29,824 nt of DNA from positions 1-29,824 of the forward strand of contig JAFQOY010000241.1 in the NCBI GenBank assembly GCA_017412025.1, written 5' to 3'. Positions 14,149 through 22,613 of the stretch are shown in pieces (position 1 is the first letter of the stretch; the number at the start of each line of letters is the position of its first letter). The notes below the pieces were generated by a model. It was given only the letters and a program-made list of their open reading frames with translations, made no database searches and had not been told where the DNA came from. The position numbers and the translations under genes are program-made. Origin of the DNA: Clostridia bacterium (GTDB lineage Bacteria; Bacillota_A; Clostridia; Christensenellales; Aristaeellaceae).

Positions 14149-15927
14149 ATGGCTTTGATTCAAAAGCATCCCCGGCTGATCACTGCCCTGTCCATCATCA
14201 TGACCGCAGTGGCAGCCCCCTTTCTGATTCCCGAAAATCCGGACAGCGCCGTCTACCGCACAGGTACGCTCTGCGTTCTTCTGCTCTTTGGCTGCATGCA
14301 GCCCGTCTGGTATGCGCTGACGCATGCCGACAGGCGCACGCTGTTTGCAGGCATATGCTGGGGCTTTCTGTTTTCCTGCGCGCTGAGCATCGGTTCCGAG
14401 CTGTTCTTCTATGACGGCCTCCTCAAGGATCCCAGCAGCCTGCCGCGCCGTTTTTCCGTTCCGTTTCTGATGACCCCGATGCTGGGTATTCTCTCCACCC
14501 GCCTGATGATTATCCGGCGCGGCAAAACCCGGCAGCCGACGCAGATTCCGTATTTTGTCTTTTTTGCCGCCATCATGCTCATGTGGCTGCCCGTGCTGCT
14601 GGGGCATTATCCGGGCATGCTCAACTACGATTTCGTCGGCGAGTATTCCCAGCATCTGCAAAAGTCCTATTCCAACATCCATCCGCTGCTGCACAGCGCC
14701 GTCATGAACGGCATCATCAGCATCGGAGAACGTATGGGAGATCCGACGCTCGGCGTGCTGCTGATGTCGCTGTTCCAGATGGTGGCTTTTGCCGCAGCGC
14801 TTTCCTACGGCTGCACATTTGCCCAGAGGCACGGAGCGCCGCTGTGGTCGCTGGTGCTGATGACGCTGTTTTTCGGCCTCCATCCCATCTTCGCCGCACT
14901 GTCCGTCTCCATGACCAAGGATACGCTCTTTTCCGCCGCCGTGGTCGCGCTCTCTCTTCAGGTCTTTGAGATCATCGAGGATCCCTCCGCTTATTTGGCC
15001 AGGAAGCGCAATTGGGCGCTGTTCATCTTCCTGATGATTAACACGGCGCTCATGCGCAACAACGGCATCTTTGCGCTCGCGCTGATGCTGCCCGCCCTGC
15101 TCCTGACCGCAAAGGGATACAGAAAGCAGGTCATCCTGCTCTGCGGCTCCGGCGCGCTCGCGTCCGTTCTGGTTTTCTCCGGCCTGTCCGCCGTCTATCA
15201 GCCTGAAACGATGCCCTCCTTCCAGCTCTACAGTCTTCCGGCGCAGCAGCTTGTGCGCGCCTACAATCTGGGCGACATGACGGATGAAGAACGCGCGGAG
15301 CTTGAAGGCTGGTACACTTCCGAAAACGGCCTGATCCTTTATCCGCATCTGGCAGACGGCGCAAAGGGCTATCTGGATCGTCCTCGCCTTCAGATTGAAG
15401 GCGAGAAGTTCCTTGACCTGTGGAACCGCGTCGGAGAGCGCAATGCGCATGAATATGCCGAAGCGCTGCTGATGCTCAACATCGGTTCCTGGTATCCTGA
15501 CGATCTGACGCATTCCATCATCTATCCGGATCACAGATGGCGGAATATGGGCTATCTGCAGACAGACGATCAGGATATGTCCGAATACGGCATCATCAGC
15601 CGGAATATTCTGCCCTCCGTCGAGAGATTCTATCAAAAGATCTGTCACAACAACGAGTATCAGAAGTATCCGCTGATCACGCTGCTGTTCTGCACGGCGA
15701 CGCCATTCTGGGTCATCCTTTTCAGCTGCGCGCTTCTGTGCGCGCGCAGGCAGAGCCGCCTGCTTCCGGGCACGCTCGGCGCGCTGGGGCTGTGGCTCTC
15801 CTATCTGTTCGGCCCCTGCACGCTGCCGCGCTATACGCTGCCGCTGTTCTGCCTTGCGCCCGTGCTTCTGATCACAGCGCTGTGCCTTCCTGCGCTGAAC
15901 AAGACAGGAAAGGAGCTGGCCCCATGA
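14149..15927 (+). CDS. Polytopic membrane protein, DUF6020-like (copy 1)
   Basis: A 592-residue integral membrane protein with about 11-13 hydrophobic segments, starting near residues 10-30, and a C-terminal group at about 530-590. A soluble region at about 350-510 is probably extracytoplasmic. The pattern HYPGMLNYDFVGEY, then HPLLHSAVMNG, MTKDTLF, and ALMRNNG matches what I recall of the DUF6020 family, whose plan resembles GT-C glycosyltransferases with an Asp-bearing first loop. A role in cell-surface polysaccharide or lipid glycosylation is inferred from that likeness. The ATG has AAGGAG 5 nt upstream. It overlaps the second copy by ATGA. The shared motifs with copy 2 show a tandem duplication. 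Confidence 0.75.
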   Translation: MALIQKHPRLITALSIIMTAVAAPFLIPENPDSAVYRTGTLCVLLLFGCMQPVWYALTHADRRTLFAGICWGFLFSCALSIGSELFFYDGLLKDPSSLPRRFSVPFLMTPMLGILSTRLMIIRRGKTRQPTQIPYFVFFAAIMLMWLPVLLGHYPGMLNYDFVGEYSQHLQKSYSNIHPLLHSAVMNGIISIGERMGDPTLGVLLMSLFQMVAFAAALSYGCTFAQRHGAPLWSLVLMTLFFGLHPIFAALSVSMTKDTLFSAAVVALSLQVFEIIEDPSAYLARKRNWALFIFLMINTALMRNNGIFALALMLPALLLTAKGYRKQVILLCGSGALASVLVFSGLSAVYQPETMPSFQLYSLPAQQLVRAYNLGDMTDEERAELEGWYTSENGLILYPHLADGAKGYLDRPRLQIEGEKFLDLWNRVGERNAHEYAEALLMLNIGSWYPDDLTHSIIYPDHRWRNMGYLQTDDQDMSEYGIISRNILPSVERFYQKICHNNEYQKYPLITLLFCTATPFWVILFSCALLCARRQSRLLPGTLGALGLWLSYLFGPCTLPRYTLPLFCLAPVLLITALCLPALNKTGKELAP

Positions 15928-17690
15928 TCGTTTCTTTCATCCGGAAACACAGCCGGTTCTTCACGCTGGGTGCAGTGCTTTGCGCCTGCTTTGCCGCGCC
16001 ATATCTGGTGCCGACCGACCCAGACAGTCAGGTGTTCCGTTCCGGCTCTCTGGGCGCTATCCTGCTGCTCTTCTGCGCATTCCCCATCGAGGAAGCCGTC
16101 AAGCGGCACAGTCTGCGTTCGCTGATCTACGGCGCCTGCTTTGCGCTCATCTATGCGATGTGCCTGGGCGTCGGCAGTGAGATGGCGTTTTACGGCGGTC
16201 TTCTGCCCGGCTGCAGCAGCATGCTGCGCCGCATTGCTGTGCCCCTCATGATCACGCCCTTCATCGGCTGCCTGATTTCCTATCCTTTTGAATACTCGCG
16301 CAGCATCAGCAAATCCCGCTTCCGGATTCCCTGGTATATCTTCTTTGTGCTGTTTGCAGCCACCTATACTGCCGCACTGCTGGCGATGTATCCCGGTATC
16401 CTCAATTATGACTTTGAGTTCGAAATCATTCAGTACCAGACAGGGGTTTACGAGGCGAAGCATCCCGTATTCCACTCGATGCTCACCGGCGTGCTCTTTC
16501 AGCTGGGCGAAACGCTCTTTGGTTCCTTTACCGCCGGCGCAGCCACGTACAGCGTGTTTCAGATTCTGTGCATGGCCGCTATGTACACATACGTCTGCTG
16601 TTTTGTGCAAAAACGCGTGCCGATGTTCATGACCATGCTGCTGACCGCAGGCTTCGCCTTCCTTCCCTTTCACCATGTGCTGGCAATTTCCACCATCAAG
16701 GATACGCTCTTTGCCGGACTGACGACTGTCCTGTGCGTCATGCTCTGGGAAATCGCCGAAGAACCCGACGTCTTCCTCCAAAACCGCAGAAAGCAGGCTT
16801 TTCTCATCGTATTCTGTCTGCTGGCTGCACTGCTGAGGCATAATGCTGCGTTTGTCTACATTCCCGTATGCCTTTCCATTCTGTTTCTGTGCAGGAGCAG
16901 GCGCCGCTTCGCGCTTATTCTGTGCGCGCTGACGCTCGTCGTCTGTACCGCCGTTCCCAAGTCGCTCGAACTTGCCGTAGATGCGGAAGAAGCGCCGAGC
17001 TCCGAGCTGCTGAGCGTACCCGGACAGCAGATCTTCCGGACGGCAGAATACGCCGACCTGCCCCAGGACGAATACCTGGAAATCAACCGCTGGTTCTCCT
17101 ATGCCACCCATCGCTACCGTCCGCACTGCGCAGACCCGACAAAGGGCGGCAACTTTGACTACAGGCGGTATCAGAGCCAGCCGCAGGACTACTGGGCCAT
17201 GTACTTCAAGTACCTCAAAGAATATCCGCGCCTGTATCTGGAGGCATTCCTGGCCAACTGTCAGGGCCTGTGGCATCCGGACGATATCAGCCATGCGCAC
17301 TCCCTGAGCAGCGAGGAATGGGATTATGTCTACATGAAATCCGGCAACATCGTGCCGGAAGCAGCCGGCGTTATCGAGGAGAAATGCTATATTCCTGCCC
17401 TGCGCAATCTGATCAAGAGCGTTGCACACCATGCGCGCCACGAGAATATCCCGCTGCTTTCCCATCTGTTCCGGCCGTCATTCTACATCTTTGCGCTGCT
17501 TCTGGGCGTGATGATCGCCGTCAACAGAAAAGCAAAGTCCTTCATCCTGTGTACCCTGCCCGTCTGGGGCATATTCCTTTCCCTGCTCTTCTCCGCCGGC
17601 GTCATCATCCGCTATGCATACCCGATCATGGCCGCCGCGCCTGTGCTTTTCCTGCTGCTGTTCTTCTGCAAGCTGGATCACAAGGCCTGA
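15924..17690 (+). CDS. Polytopic membrane protein, DUF6020-like (copy 2)
   Basis: A 588-residue paralogue of the preceding protein with the same topology. Corresponding motifs line up: APYLVPTDPDSQVFRSG with copy 1's APFLIPENPDSAVYRTG, MYPGILNYDFEFEI, HPVFHSMLTGV, IKDTLFAG, LLRHNAAF and VPGQQIFR. The start ATG 15924 overlaps the stop of copy 1 (ATGA) and follows AAAGGAG; the frame is open further upstream but lies inside copy 1. Tight coupling implies equal production and perhaps a heteromeric pair. The gene ends 11 nt before a strong terminator. Function, as for copy 1, is unproven; a GT-C-like glycosyltransferase is the best guess. Confidence 0.75.
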   Translation: MIVSFIRKHSRFFTLGAVLCACFAAPYLVPTDPDSQVFRSGSLGAILLLFCAFPIEEAVKRHSLRSLIYGACFALIYAMCLGVGSEMAFYGGLLPGCSSMLRRIAVPLMITPFIGCLISYPFEYSRSISKSRFRIPWYIFFVLFAATYTAALLAMYPGILNYDFEFEIIQYQTGVYEAKHPVFHSMLTGVLFQLGETLFGSFTAGAATYSVFQILCMAAMYTYVCCFVQKRVPMFMTMLLTAGFAFLPFHHVLAISTIKDTLFAGLTTVLCVMLWEIAEEPDVFLQNRRKQAFLIVFCLLAALLRHNAAFVYIPVCLSILFLCRSRRRFALILCALTLVVCTAVPKSLELAVDAEEAPSSELLSVPGQQIFRTAEYADLPQDEYLEINRWFSYATHRYRPHCADPTKGGNFDYRRYQSQPQDYWAMYFKYLKEYPRLYLEAFLANCQGLWHPDDISHAHSLSSEEWDYVYMKSGNIVPEAAGVIEEKCYIPALRNLIKSVAHHARHENIPLLSHLFRPSFYIFALLLGVMIAVNRKAKSFILCTLPVWGIFLSLLFSAGVIIRYAYPIMAAAPVLFLLLFFCKLDHKA

Positions 17691-17701
17691 CCTGCAGGAT
17701 C

Positions 17702-17734
17702 AAAAGCCTCTTTCCGCCGGAAAGAGGCTTTTTT
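17702..17734 (+). terminator. Strong rho-independent terminator
   Basis: AAAAGCCTCTTTCC, loop GCC, GGAAAGAGGCTTTT is a perfect 14-bp stem followed by further T residues, just after copy 2 of the membrane paralogues. Confidence 0.92.
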
Positions 17735-17736
17735 CA

Positions 17737-17766
17737 TTGACATGATCTATGGATTTGAGATATACT
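17737..17766 (+). promoter_or_regulatory. Promoter of the amidohydrolase gene
   Basis: A perfect TTGACA at 17737-17742 and TATACT at 17761-17766 with an 18-bp spacer. The -35 begins directly after the preceding terminator's T-run. The leader to the ATG at 17814 is about 40 nt. Confidence 0.8.
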
Positions 17767-17813
17767 TGGCGTATTACTTTCAAATTGCTCCACGCAGGAA
17801 AGGAATCCCGACT

Positions 17814-19256
17814 ATGCCGATTGATCGATTCAAATCTTTCGTATGCCGCAGCGTCGATGCGCATGCGCACACATATACATCCGTAAGCGATTATATTTGG
17901 GATCATCCGGAGGTCAATTTTCACGAGGATCTTTCCGCTGCCGCCATCCGCGAACAGCTTGAGGAAAACGGCTTCACCGTCACAGACCTCCTGGGCGGCA
18001 TGCCCAATGCCTTCCGTGCGCAGTACGGCAGCGGCAGGCCCGTCATCGCGTACCTGGGTGAATTTGACGCCCTGAGCGCGCTGAGCCAGAAGGCCGGCTG
18101 CGCCGTCAAAGAGTCCATTGTCTCCGGCGGCCCCGGGCATGGCTGCGGCCATAACCTGCTGGGCGTAGGCGCTCTGGGCGCGGCCATTGCCGTCAAGGAG
18201 CTGATTGAGGCCGGCGAGCTCACCGGCACCGTTGTCTATTTCGGCACGCCTGCCGAAGAAACCGGCAGCGCCAAGACCTTCCTCGCCCGCGACGGATACT
18301 TCGACGGCATTGACGCCATGCTGACCTGGCATCCGTGGGACTATACCGGCATCTGGCCGGGCAGCTCGCTGGCCAATGTGAAAATGATCTTCCGGTTTAA
18401 GGGGCAGAGCGCGCACGCAGCAGGGAGCCCGGAGCTTGGCCGCAGCGCGCTTGACGCGCTGGAGCTGATGAACGTGGGCGTGCAGTTCCTGCGCGAGCAT
18501 GTGCCGGAGGATACCCGCATTCATTACGCCATCACCAACGCCGGCGGCGCGTCGCCCAACGTGGTGCAGGCCAGCGCAGAGGCCGTCTACCTCGTTCGTT
18601 CCCCGCGCCTTGCAGACCTTGAAGGGATCAAGCAGCGCGTGATCGACTGCGCGCGCGGCGCGGCCATCATGACCGGCACGACGATGGAGATGGAATTCGT
18701 CAAGGGCTGCTCCAACATCCTGCCCAACACCACGATGGAAGAGACGCTGGTCAAATGCCTGCATGCCATCGGCGTGCCCGCCTATGACGAGGAAGAGCTT
18801 GCCCTTGCCCGGTCGCTGCACGACGCGCTGGAGTCGCCGGAAAAGACGCTCGCCAAGATCACCCGCCTGTGCTCAAACAAAGTAAAGCGGGAGGTGATGG
18901 CGCATCAGGGCGAGCCGCTCTACACGTTCATCGCACCGCACACGCCGACCGATACGCCGCTGATCACCGTGTCCACCGACTCCGGCGACGCCAGCTGGTG
19001 CGCGCCGACGAGCCAGATATCCGTCGCCGCCTGGGCAGCCGATACGCCCGCCCATACCTGGCAGGCTGTCGCCATCGGCAAAAGCTCCATCGCCCACAAG
19101 GCGATGCTCTATGCCGCCAAGACGCTCGGCCTTGCCGGCGCGGCGCTCATGAACGACGCCCAGCTGCTTGCTCAGGCGCAGGAGGAATTCAGAGGCCGAA
19201 CGGAAGCTTCTCCCTATATCTGCCCGATTCCCGCCGGCGTCAAGCCTGCGTACTAA
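17814..19256 (+). CDS. abgB: M20D amidohydrolase, AbgB-like (p-aminobenzoyl-glutamate hydrolase subunit B type)
   Basis: A 480-residue metallo-amidohydrolase. It closely follows E. coli AbgB in length and order of motifs: IWDHPEVNFHE, LGEFDALSALSQKAGC (82-96), GHGCGHNLLG with metal ligands C111 and H113, EETGSAKTF with E148/E149, WHPWD with H173, SAHAAGSPELGRSALDA and HYAITNAGGASPNVVQA. AbgB cleaves p-aminobenzoyl-glutamate, a folate breakdown product; related M20D enzymes cut other N-acyl amino acids and indole conjugates, so the substrate is uncertain. No abgA or abgT partner is in the window. The ATG at 17814 follows AGGAAAGGAAT. It is monocistronic behind its own promoter, upstream of the arg genes. 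Confidence 0.87.
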   Translation: MPIDRFKSFVCRSVDAHAHTYTSVSDYIWDHPEVNFHEDLSAAAIREQLEENGFTVTDLLGGMPNAFRAQYGSGRPVIAYLGEFDALSALSQKAGCAVKESIVSGGPGHGCGHNLLGVGALGAAIAVKELIEAGELTGTVVYFGTPAEETGSAKTFLARDGYFDGIDAMLTWHPWDYTGIWPGSSLANVKMIFRFKGQSAHAAGSPELGRSALDALELMNVGVQFLREHVPEDTRIHYAITNAGGASPNVVQASAEAVYLVRSPRLADLEGIKQRVIDCARGAAIMTGTTMEMEFVKGCSNILPNTTMEETLVKCLHAIGVPAYDEEELALARSLHDALESPEKTLAKITRLCSNKVKREVMAHQGEPLYTFIAPHTPTDTPLITVSTDSGDASWCAPTSQISVAAWAADTPAHTWQAVAIGKSSIAHKAMLYAAKTLGLAGAALMNDAQLLAQAQEEFRGRTEASPYICPIPAGVKPAY

Positions 19257-19278
19257 GCGGAATGCCCAGGGATTTTGT

Positions 19279-19318
19279 TCTGTATTTTTATGCAAAGTAT
19301 ATTGCATACTTATTCACT
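19279..19318 (+). promoter_or_regulatory. Two ARG-box-like operators (ArgR/AhrC sites)
   Basis: Box 1 (19279-19296, TCTGTATTTTTATGCAAA) fits the E. coli consensus TNTGAATWWWWATTCANW at 14 of 16 informative positions; box 2 (19301-19318, ATTGCATACTTATTCACT) at 13 of 16. On the minus strand box 2 also resembles the Bacillus AhrC site. The boxes are 4 bp apart (centres 22 bp), close to the paired arrangement bound by the ArgR hexamer. Box 2 covers the -35 of the argB promoter, so arginine should repress the operon. Confidence 0.8.
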
Positions 19319-19331
19319 CGTGTGGTATAAT
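19302..19331 (+). promoter_or_regulatory. Promoter of argBC
   Basis: TTGCAT (19302-19307) and a perfect TATAAT (19326-19331), spacer 18 bp, with TGG before the -10 (extended -10). The -35 lies within the second ARG box. Confidence 0.78.
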
Positions 19332-19385
19332 CCTGAGCATACATTCGATTTTATTCTGAATATCCGATGAAAGAAGGACAACACC

Positions 19386-20303
19386 ATGCCGAAGGACCAG
19401 ATCATCGACAACACCGATACCGGTTTTATCAATAAAGCCAATATCCTCATTGAAGCGCTTCCGTACATCCAGCGTCTGTGGGGAAAGACCATCGTCATCA
19501 AGTACGGCGGAAACGCCATGAAAAACGACGACCTGACGCATAAGATTCTTGAGGACGTCACCCTGCTCAAGTACGTAGGCATCAACCCGATTCTCGTACA
19601 CGGCGGCGGCCCGGAGATCAACACCATGCTCAAGCGCGTAGGCGTGGAAAGCAGTTTTCACAACGGCCTGCGCATCACCGATGACGCCACGATGGAAATC
19701 GTACAGATGGTGCTCGCCGGCAAGCTCAACAAGAACATCGCATCCGATATCGGCCGCCTCGGCGGCAAGGCCATCGGTCTGTGCGGCAAGGACGCAGAGC
19801 TCATCAAAGTCAAGAAAAAGCCGCCGCTTGCCGACGGCGTGGATCTTGGCCACGTGGGCGACATCGTGAGCATCAACACCAGGCTGCTCGAAGCGCTCTG
19901 CGCCGATGAATATATCCCGGTCATCTCCTCCGTCGGCACCGACGAAAACGGACAGAGCTACAACATCAATGCCGATACTGCCGCAGCCGCCGTCGCCACC
20001 GCGCTCAAGGCCGAGAAGCTGATCTTCCTGACCGATATCGACGGCGTGCGCGCCGACGCAGAGGATCCTTCTTCTCTTCTGCCGATCCTCACCACCGATC
20101 ATGCGCTCGATCTGATCGCCGAGGGCGTCATCTCCGGCGGCATGATCCCCAAGGTCACCGCCTGCATCGACGCCATTGAAAAGGGCGTGCGCCGCGTGCA
20201 CATCATCAACGGCACGATTCCGCATCCGATCATTCTGGAAATCTTCACCGACCGCGGCATCGGCACCATGTTTGAAAAACCGAAGTTCAAGAAGGAGGCG
20301 TAA
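19386..20303 (+). CDS. argB: N-acetylglutamate kinase
   Basis: This 305-residue amino-acid kinase phosphorylates N-acetyl-L-glutamate, the second step of arginine synthesis. KTIVIKYGGNAM (34-45) is the ATP phosphate loop, VHGGGPEI (71-78) binds acetylglutamate, and the end GTIPHPIILEIFTDRGIGTMF is typical. It has an N-terminal helix before the core (NKANILIEALPYIQRLWG), as in hexameric, arginine-inhibited ArgB enzymes; feedback inhibition is therefore likely but inferred. The ATG has an AGAAGGA SD. argC starts 2 nt after the stop. An ArgR-type operator controls the promoter. Confidence 0.96.
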   Translation: MPKDQIIDNTDTGFINKANILIEALPYIQRLWGKTIVIKYGGNAMKNDDLTHKILEDVTLLKYVGINPILVHGGGPEINTMLKRVGVESSFHNGLRITDDATMEIVQMVLAGKLNKNIASDIGRLGGKAIGLCGKDAELIKVKKKPPLADGVDLGHVGDIVSINTRLLEALCADEYIPVISSVGTDENGQSYNINADTAAAAVATALKAEKLIFLTDIDGVRADAEDPSSLLPILTTDHALDLIAEGVISGGMIPKVTACIDAIEKGVRRVHIINGTIPHPIILEIFTDRGIGTMFEKPKFKKEA

Positions 20304-20305
20304 CC

Positions 20306-21256
20306 ATGGCAAAGCCAAAGATCTACATCGACGGACAGGAAGGCACGACGGGCCTGCGCATCTTCGAGCGCTTTGCCGGACGCACCGACATTGAAATCCT
20401 GACGATCGACCCTGCGCTGCGCAAGGACACGGATGAGCGCAGAAAGCTGATCAACGCCTCGGACATCACCTTCCTCTGCCTGCCGGACGCCGCTGCAAAG
20501 GAAGCCGTCTCACTGGTTGAAAACGACAGCGTCCGCATTATCGACGCTTCCACCGCGCACCGCACTGCGCCCGGCTGGGCATACGGCTTCCCGGAGCTTT
20601 CCGCCGCGCATCGCGAGGCCATCGCAAACGGCAAGCGCATCGCCAATCCCGGCTGCCACGCTACGGGCTTTGTTTCCCTCGTTCATCCGCTCGTCGCGTC
20701 AGGCGTGCTGAGCGCAGACAGCGCACTCGCCTGCTTCTCCCTCACCGGATACAGCGGCGGCGGCAAGAAGATGATCGCGCAGTACGGCGATGAAGCCCGC
20801 GACGCGGCGCTCGATTCCCCGCGCCTTTACGGCCTGACGCACAGCCACAAGCACCTGCCGGAGATGAAGGCCGTATGCGGCCTTGCGCAGGCGCCGCTGT
20901 TCACGCCGATCGTGGCAGATTATTACGCCGGCATGCTCGTCAGCGTGCCGCTGATGGCCTCCCAGCTCAAGGGGATTGACAGCCTCGCTCAGCTGCACGC
21001 GTGCTACGCGGACGCATACGCCGGCCAGAAGATGATCCGCGTCATGCCGCTCTCCGCACAGGCAGACGTCGGCGGCTTCCTCGCGTCCAACGGCTGCGCA
21101 GGCTGGGACGGCCTTGAAATCTACGTCACCGGCAACGACGAGCGCATGATGGTCTGCGCCCGGTTTGATAATCTGGGCAAGGGCGCATCCGGCGCCGCCG
21201 TGCAGTCCATGAACATCATGCTCGGCTGCGACGAGGCGACCGGCCTCAGCCTATAA
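20306..21256 (+). CDS. argC: N-acetyl-gamma-glutamyl-phosphate reductase, short type
   Basis: A 316-residue NADPH-dependent reductase that turns N-acetylglutamyl phosphate into the semialdehyde, the step after ArgB. The catalytic cysteine is C117 in NPGCHATG; IDGQEGTTGLRI near the N-terminus binds the cofactor, and THSHKHLPEM holds the conserved histidine. The length and the starting IDGQEGTTGLRIFERF identify the short (type 2) AGPR class rather than the usual 345-residue form. An AAGGAGG SD sits at the argB stop and the ATG follows 2 nt later, a tight operon. A terminator follows 7 nt after the stop. Confidence 0.94.
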   Translation: MAKPKIYIDGQEGTTGLRIFERFAGRTDIEILTIDPALRKDTDERRKLINASDITFLCLPDAAAKEAVSLVENDSVRIIDASTAHRTAPGWAYGFPELSAAHREAIANGKRIANPGCHATGFVSLVHPLVASGVLSADSALACFSLTGYSGGGKKMIAQYGDEARDAALDSPRLYGLTHSHKHLPEMKAVCGLAQAPLFTPIVADYYAGMLVSVPLMASQLKGIDSLAQLHACYADAYAGQKMIRVMPLSAQADVGGFLASNGCAGWDGLEIYVTGNDERMMVCARFDNLGKGASGAAVQSMNIMLGCDEATGLSL

Positions 21257-21263
21257 CATACAT

Positions 21264-21295
21264 AAACCTCATCCGTCTGTCCCGGATGAGGTTTT
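21264..21295 (+). terminator. Terminator after argC
   Basis: AAACCTCATCCG pairs with CGGATGAGGTTT around TCTGTCC, a perfect 12-bp stem followed by four T residues in all (TTTT). It separates argBC from argD, so argD probably has its own promoter or depends on readthrough. Confidence 0.8.
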
Positions 21296-21298
21296 CCC

Positions 21299-21365
21299 GA
21301 ATCTGTACCTTTGAATCCGTACTTCTATTCCGTACTTTTTTCCATATCTTGATTCTGTACCTTTG
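21299..21365 (+). repeat. GTAC-centred repeat cluster before argD
   Basis: TCTGTACCTTTG occurs exactly at 21302-21313 and 21354-21365 (15-mers from 21299 and 21351 differ by one base). Two related copies with CCGTACTT lie between them, giving GTAC centres at 21305, 21319, 21332 and 21357 (steps of 14, 13 and 25). The last copy runs into the argD SD. I see no clean -35/-10 pair for argD here. Candidate operator or RNA element. Confidence 0.6.
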
Positions 21366-21374
21366 GAGGTTCTT

Positions 21375-22565
21375 ATGCAGCTTTCTGACATCAAGGCGCT
21401 TGACAACGCGCATTTCCTCAGGGTGTTCGGCGACCGCGCTCCGGTCTGTTTCGTGCGCGGCGAGGGCAGCACGCTCTACGATCAGGACGGCAAGGCCTAC
21501 ACCGATCTGTTCGCCGGCATCGCCGTCAATTCCCTGGGCTACAACCATCCCGCCGTTACCGACGCGCTGATCGCGCAGGCGCACTCCGGCGTGCTGCACA
21601 CGTCCAACATCTATTACGTTCAGCCGCAGGCTGAGCTTGCCGCGCTGCTGTGCGCGCATACGTTTGCCGACCGCGTCTTCTTCTCCAACTCCGGCGCGGA
21701 AGCCAACGAGGGCGCAATGAAGCTTGCCTGCAAGTACTTCTACGCACAGGGCTCAAAGCGCTACAAGATCATCTCCGCCGACCACTCCTTCCACGGCCGC
21801 ACGCTGGCCACCGTCGCCGCAACCGGTCATGACTACTATCAGGAGCCGTTCCGCGCGCTGCTGCCCAAGGGTTTCACGCAGGTGCCCTACAACGATCTTG
21901 AAGCGCTCAAGGCTGCCATCGATGATGAGACCGCGGCCATCATGCTCGAGCCCATGCAGGGCGAGGGCGGCGTCACGCCGGGCAGCGCCGATTATCTCAC
22001 GGCCGTCCGCCAGCTCTGCGATGAAAACGGCATCCTGCTGATCTTTGACGAGGTGCAGACCGGCGTATGCCGCACGGGTTCCCTCTACTGCCATGAGCAG
22101 TACGGCGTCACGCCGGATATCATGACCAGCGCCAAGGGCCTTGGCTGCGGTTTCCCGATCGGCGCAATCCTTGCGACAGAGGAAGTCGCCTCCAGGATCT
22201 CCAAGGGCGATCACGGCTCCACATTCGGCGGCAACACGCTGGCCTGCGCCGTATCGCTTTCTGCGATGCGCTTCATGATCGAAAACGACTATGCCGCCGT
22301 CGCCAGAGAGAAGGGCGCATACCTGATGGACGCGCTCAAATCCATCAAAAGCGACAAGGTCTTGGAGGTCCGCGGCATGGGCATGCTCATCGGCCTGCAG
22401 CTTGCCAGCGATTATTCCGCAGGCGCGCTGATGGGCAGGCTGCTTGAACGCGGCTTCGTCGCCGGCACGGCCTCCGGCAATGTGCTGCGCCTTGCGCCGC
22501 CTCTGGTCATCTCCTACGAGGAGATGGACGCCTTTGTCGCCGCGCTCAAAGCCGAACTTGCATAA
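21375..22565 (+). CDS. argD: Acetylornithine aminotransferase
   Basis: A 396-residue class III PLP aminotransferase that converts N-acetylglutamate semialdehyde to N-acetylornithine using glutamate. The PLP lysine is K254 in TSAKGLGCGFPIGA; D225 in IFDEVQTGVCRTG binds the pyridine ring; SNSGAEANEGAMK and FHGRT are family motifs. ATG 21375 follows GGAGG by 5 nt; a TTG 12 nt upstream lies inside that SD and is rejected. It follows argBC after a terminator and the GTAC repeats, so its expression may be set separately. argJ, argF, argG and argH are not in the window. Confidence 0.95.
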   Translation: MQLSDIKALDNAHFLRVFGDRAPVCFVRGEGSTLYDQDGKAYTDLFAGIAVNSLGYNHPAVTDALIAQAHSGVLHTSNIYYVQPQAELAALLCAHTFADRVFFSNSGAEANEGAMKLACKYFYAQGSKRYKIISADHSFHGRTLATVAATGHDYYQEPFRALLPKGFTQVPYNDLEALKAAIDDETAAIMLEPMQGEGGVTPGSADYLTAVRQLCDENGILLIFDEVQTGVCRTGSLYCHEQYGVTPDIMTSAKGLGCGFPIGAILATEEVASRISKGDHGSTFGGNTLACAVSLSAMRFMIENDYAAVAREKGAYLMDALKSIKSDKVLEVRGMGMLIGLQLASDYSAGALMGRLLERGFVAGTASGNVLRLAPPLVISYEEMDAFVAALKAELA

Positions 22566-22577
22566 AACTGCATCATA

Positions 22578-22613
22578 AAGGGGATGGCCCGCGCGGTCAT
22601 CCCCTTGTTCTTT
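22578..22613. terminator. Terminator after argD (shared with convergent lipoprotein gene)
   Basis: AAGGGGATG (22578-22586) pairs with CATCCCCTT (22598-22606), 9 bp with an 11-nt loop, followed by TGTTCTTTT. It lies between convergent argD and the minus-strand gene ending at 22614. The reverse direction has only a short T-run (CCCCTTTAT), so termination that way is weaker. Confidence 0.75.

Noticed and set aside
14122..17465. Minus-strand open frames of 508 and 544 codons opposite the two membrane paralogues.
   Set aside because: The plus-strand products have clear membrane topology and paralogous motifs; the antisense frames have neither.
19302..19318. The TTGCAT/ATTCAC stretch read only as a chance AT-rich promoter.
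   Set aside because: The two consensus matches in tandem next to arg genes make ArgR/AhrC operators the better reading.
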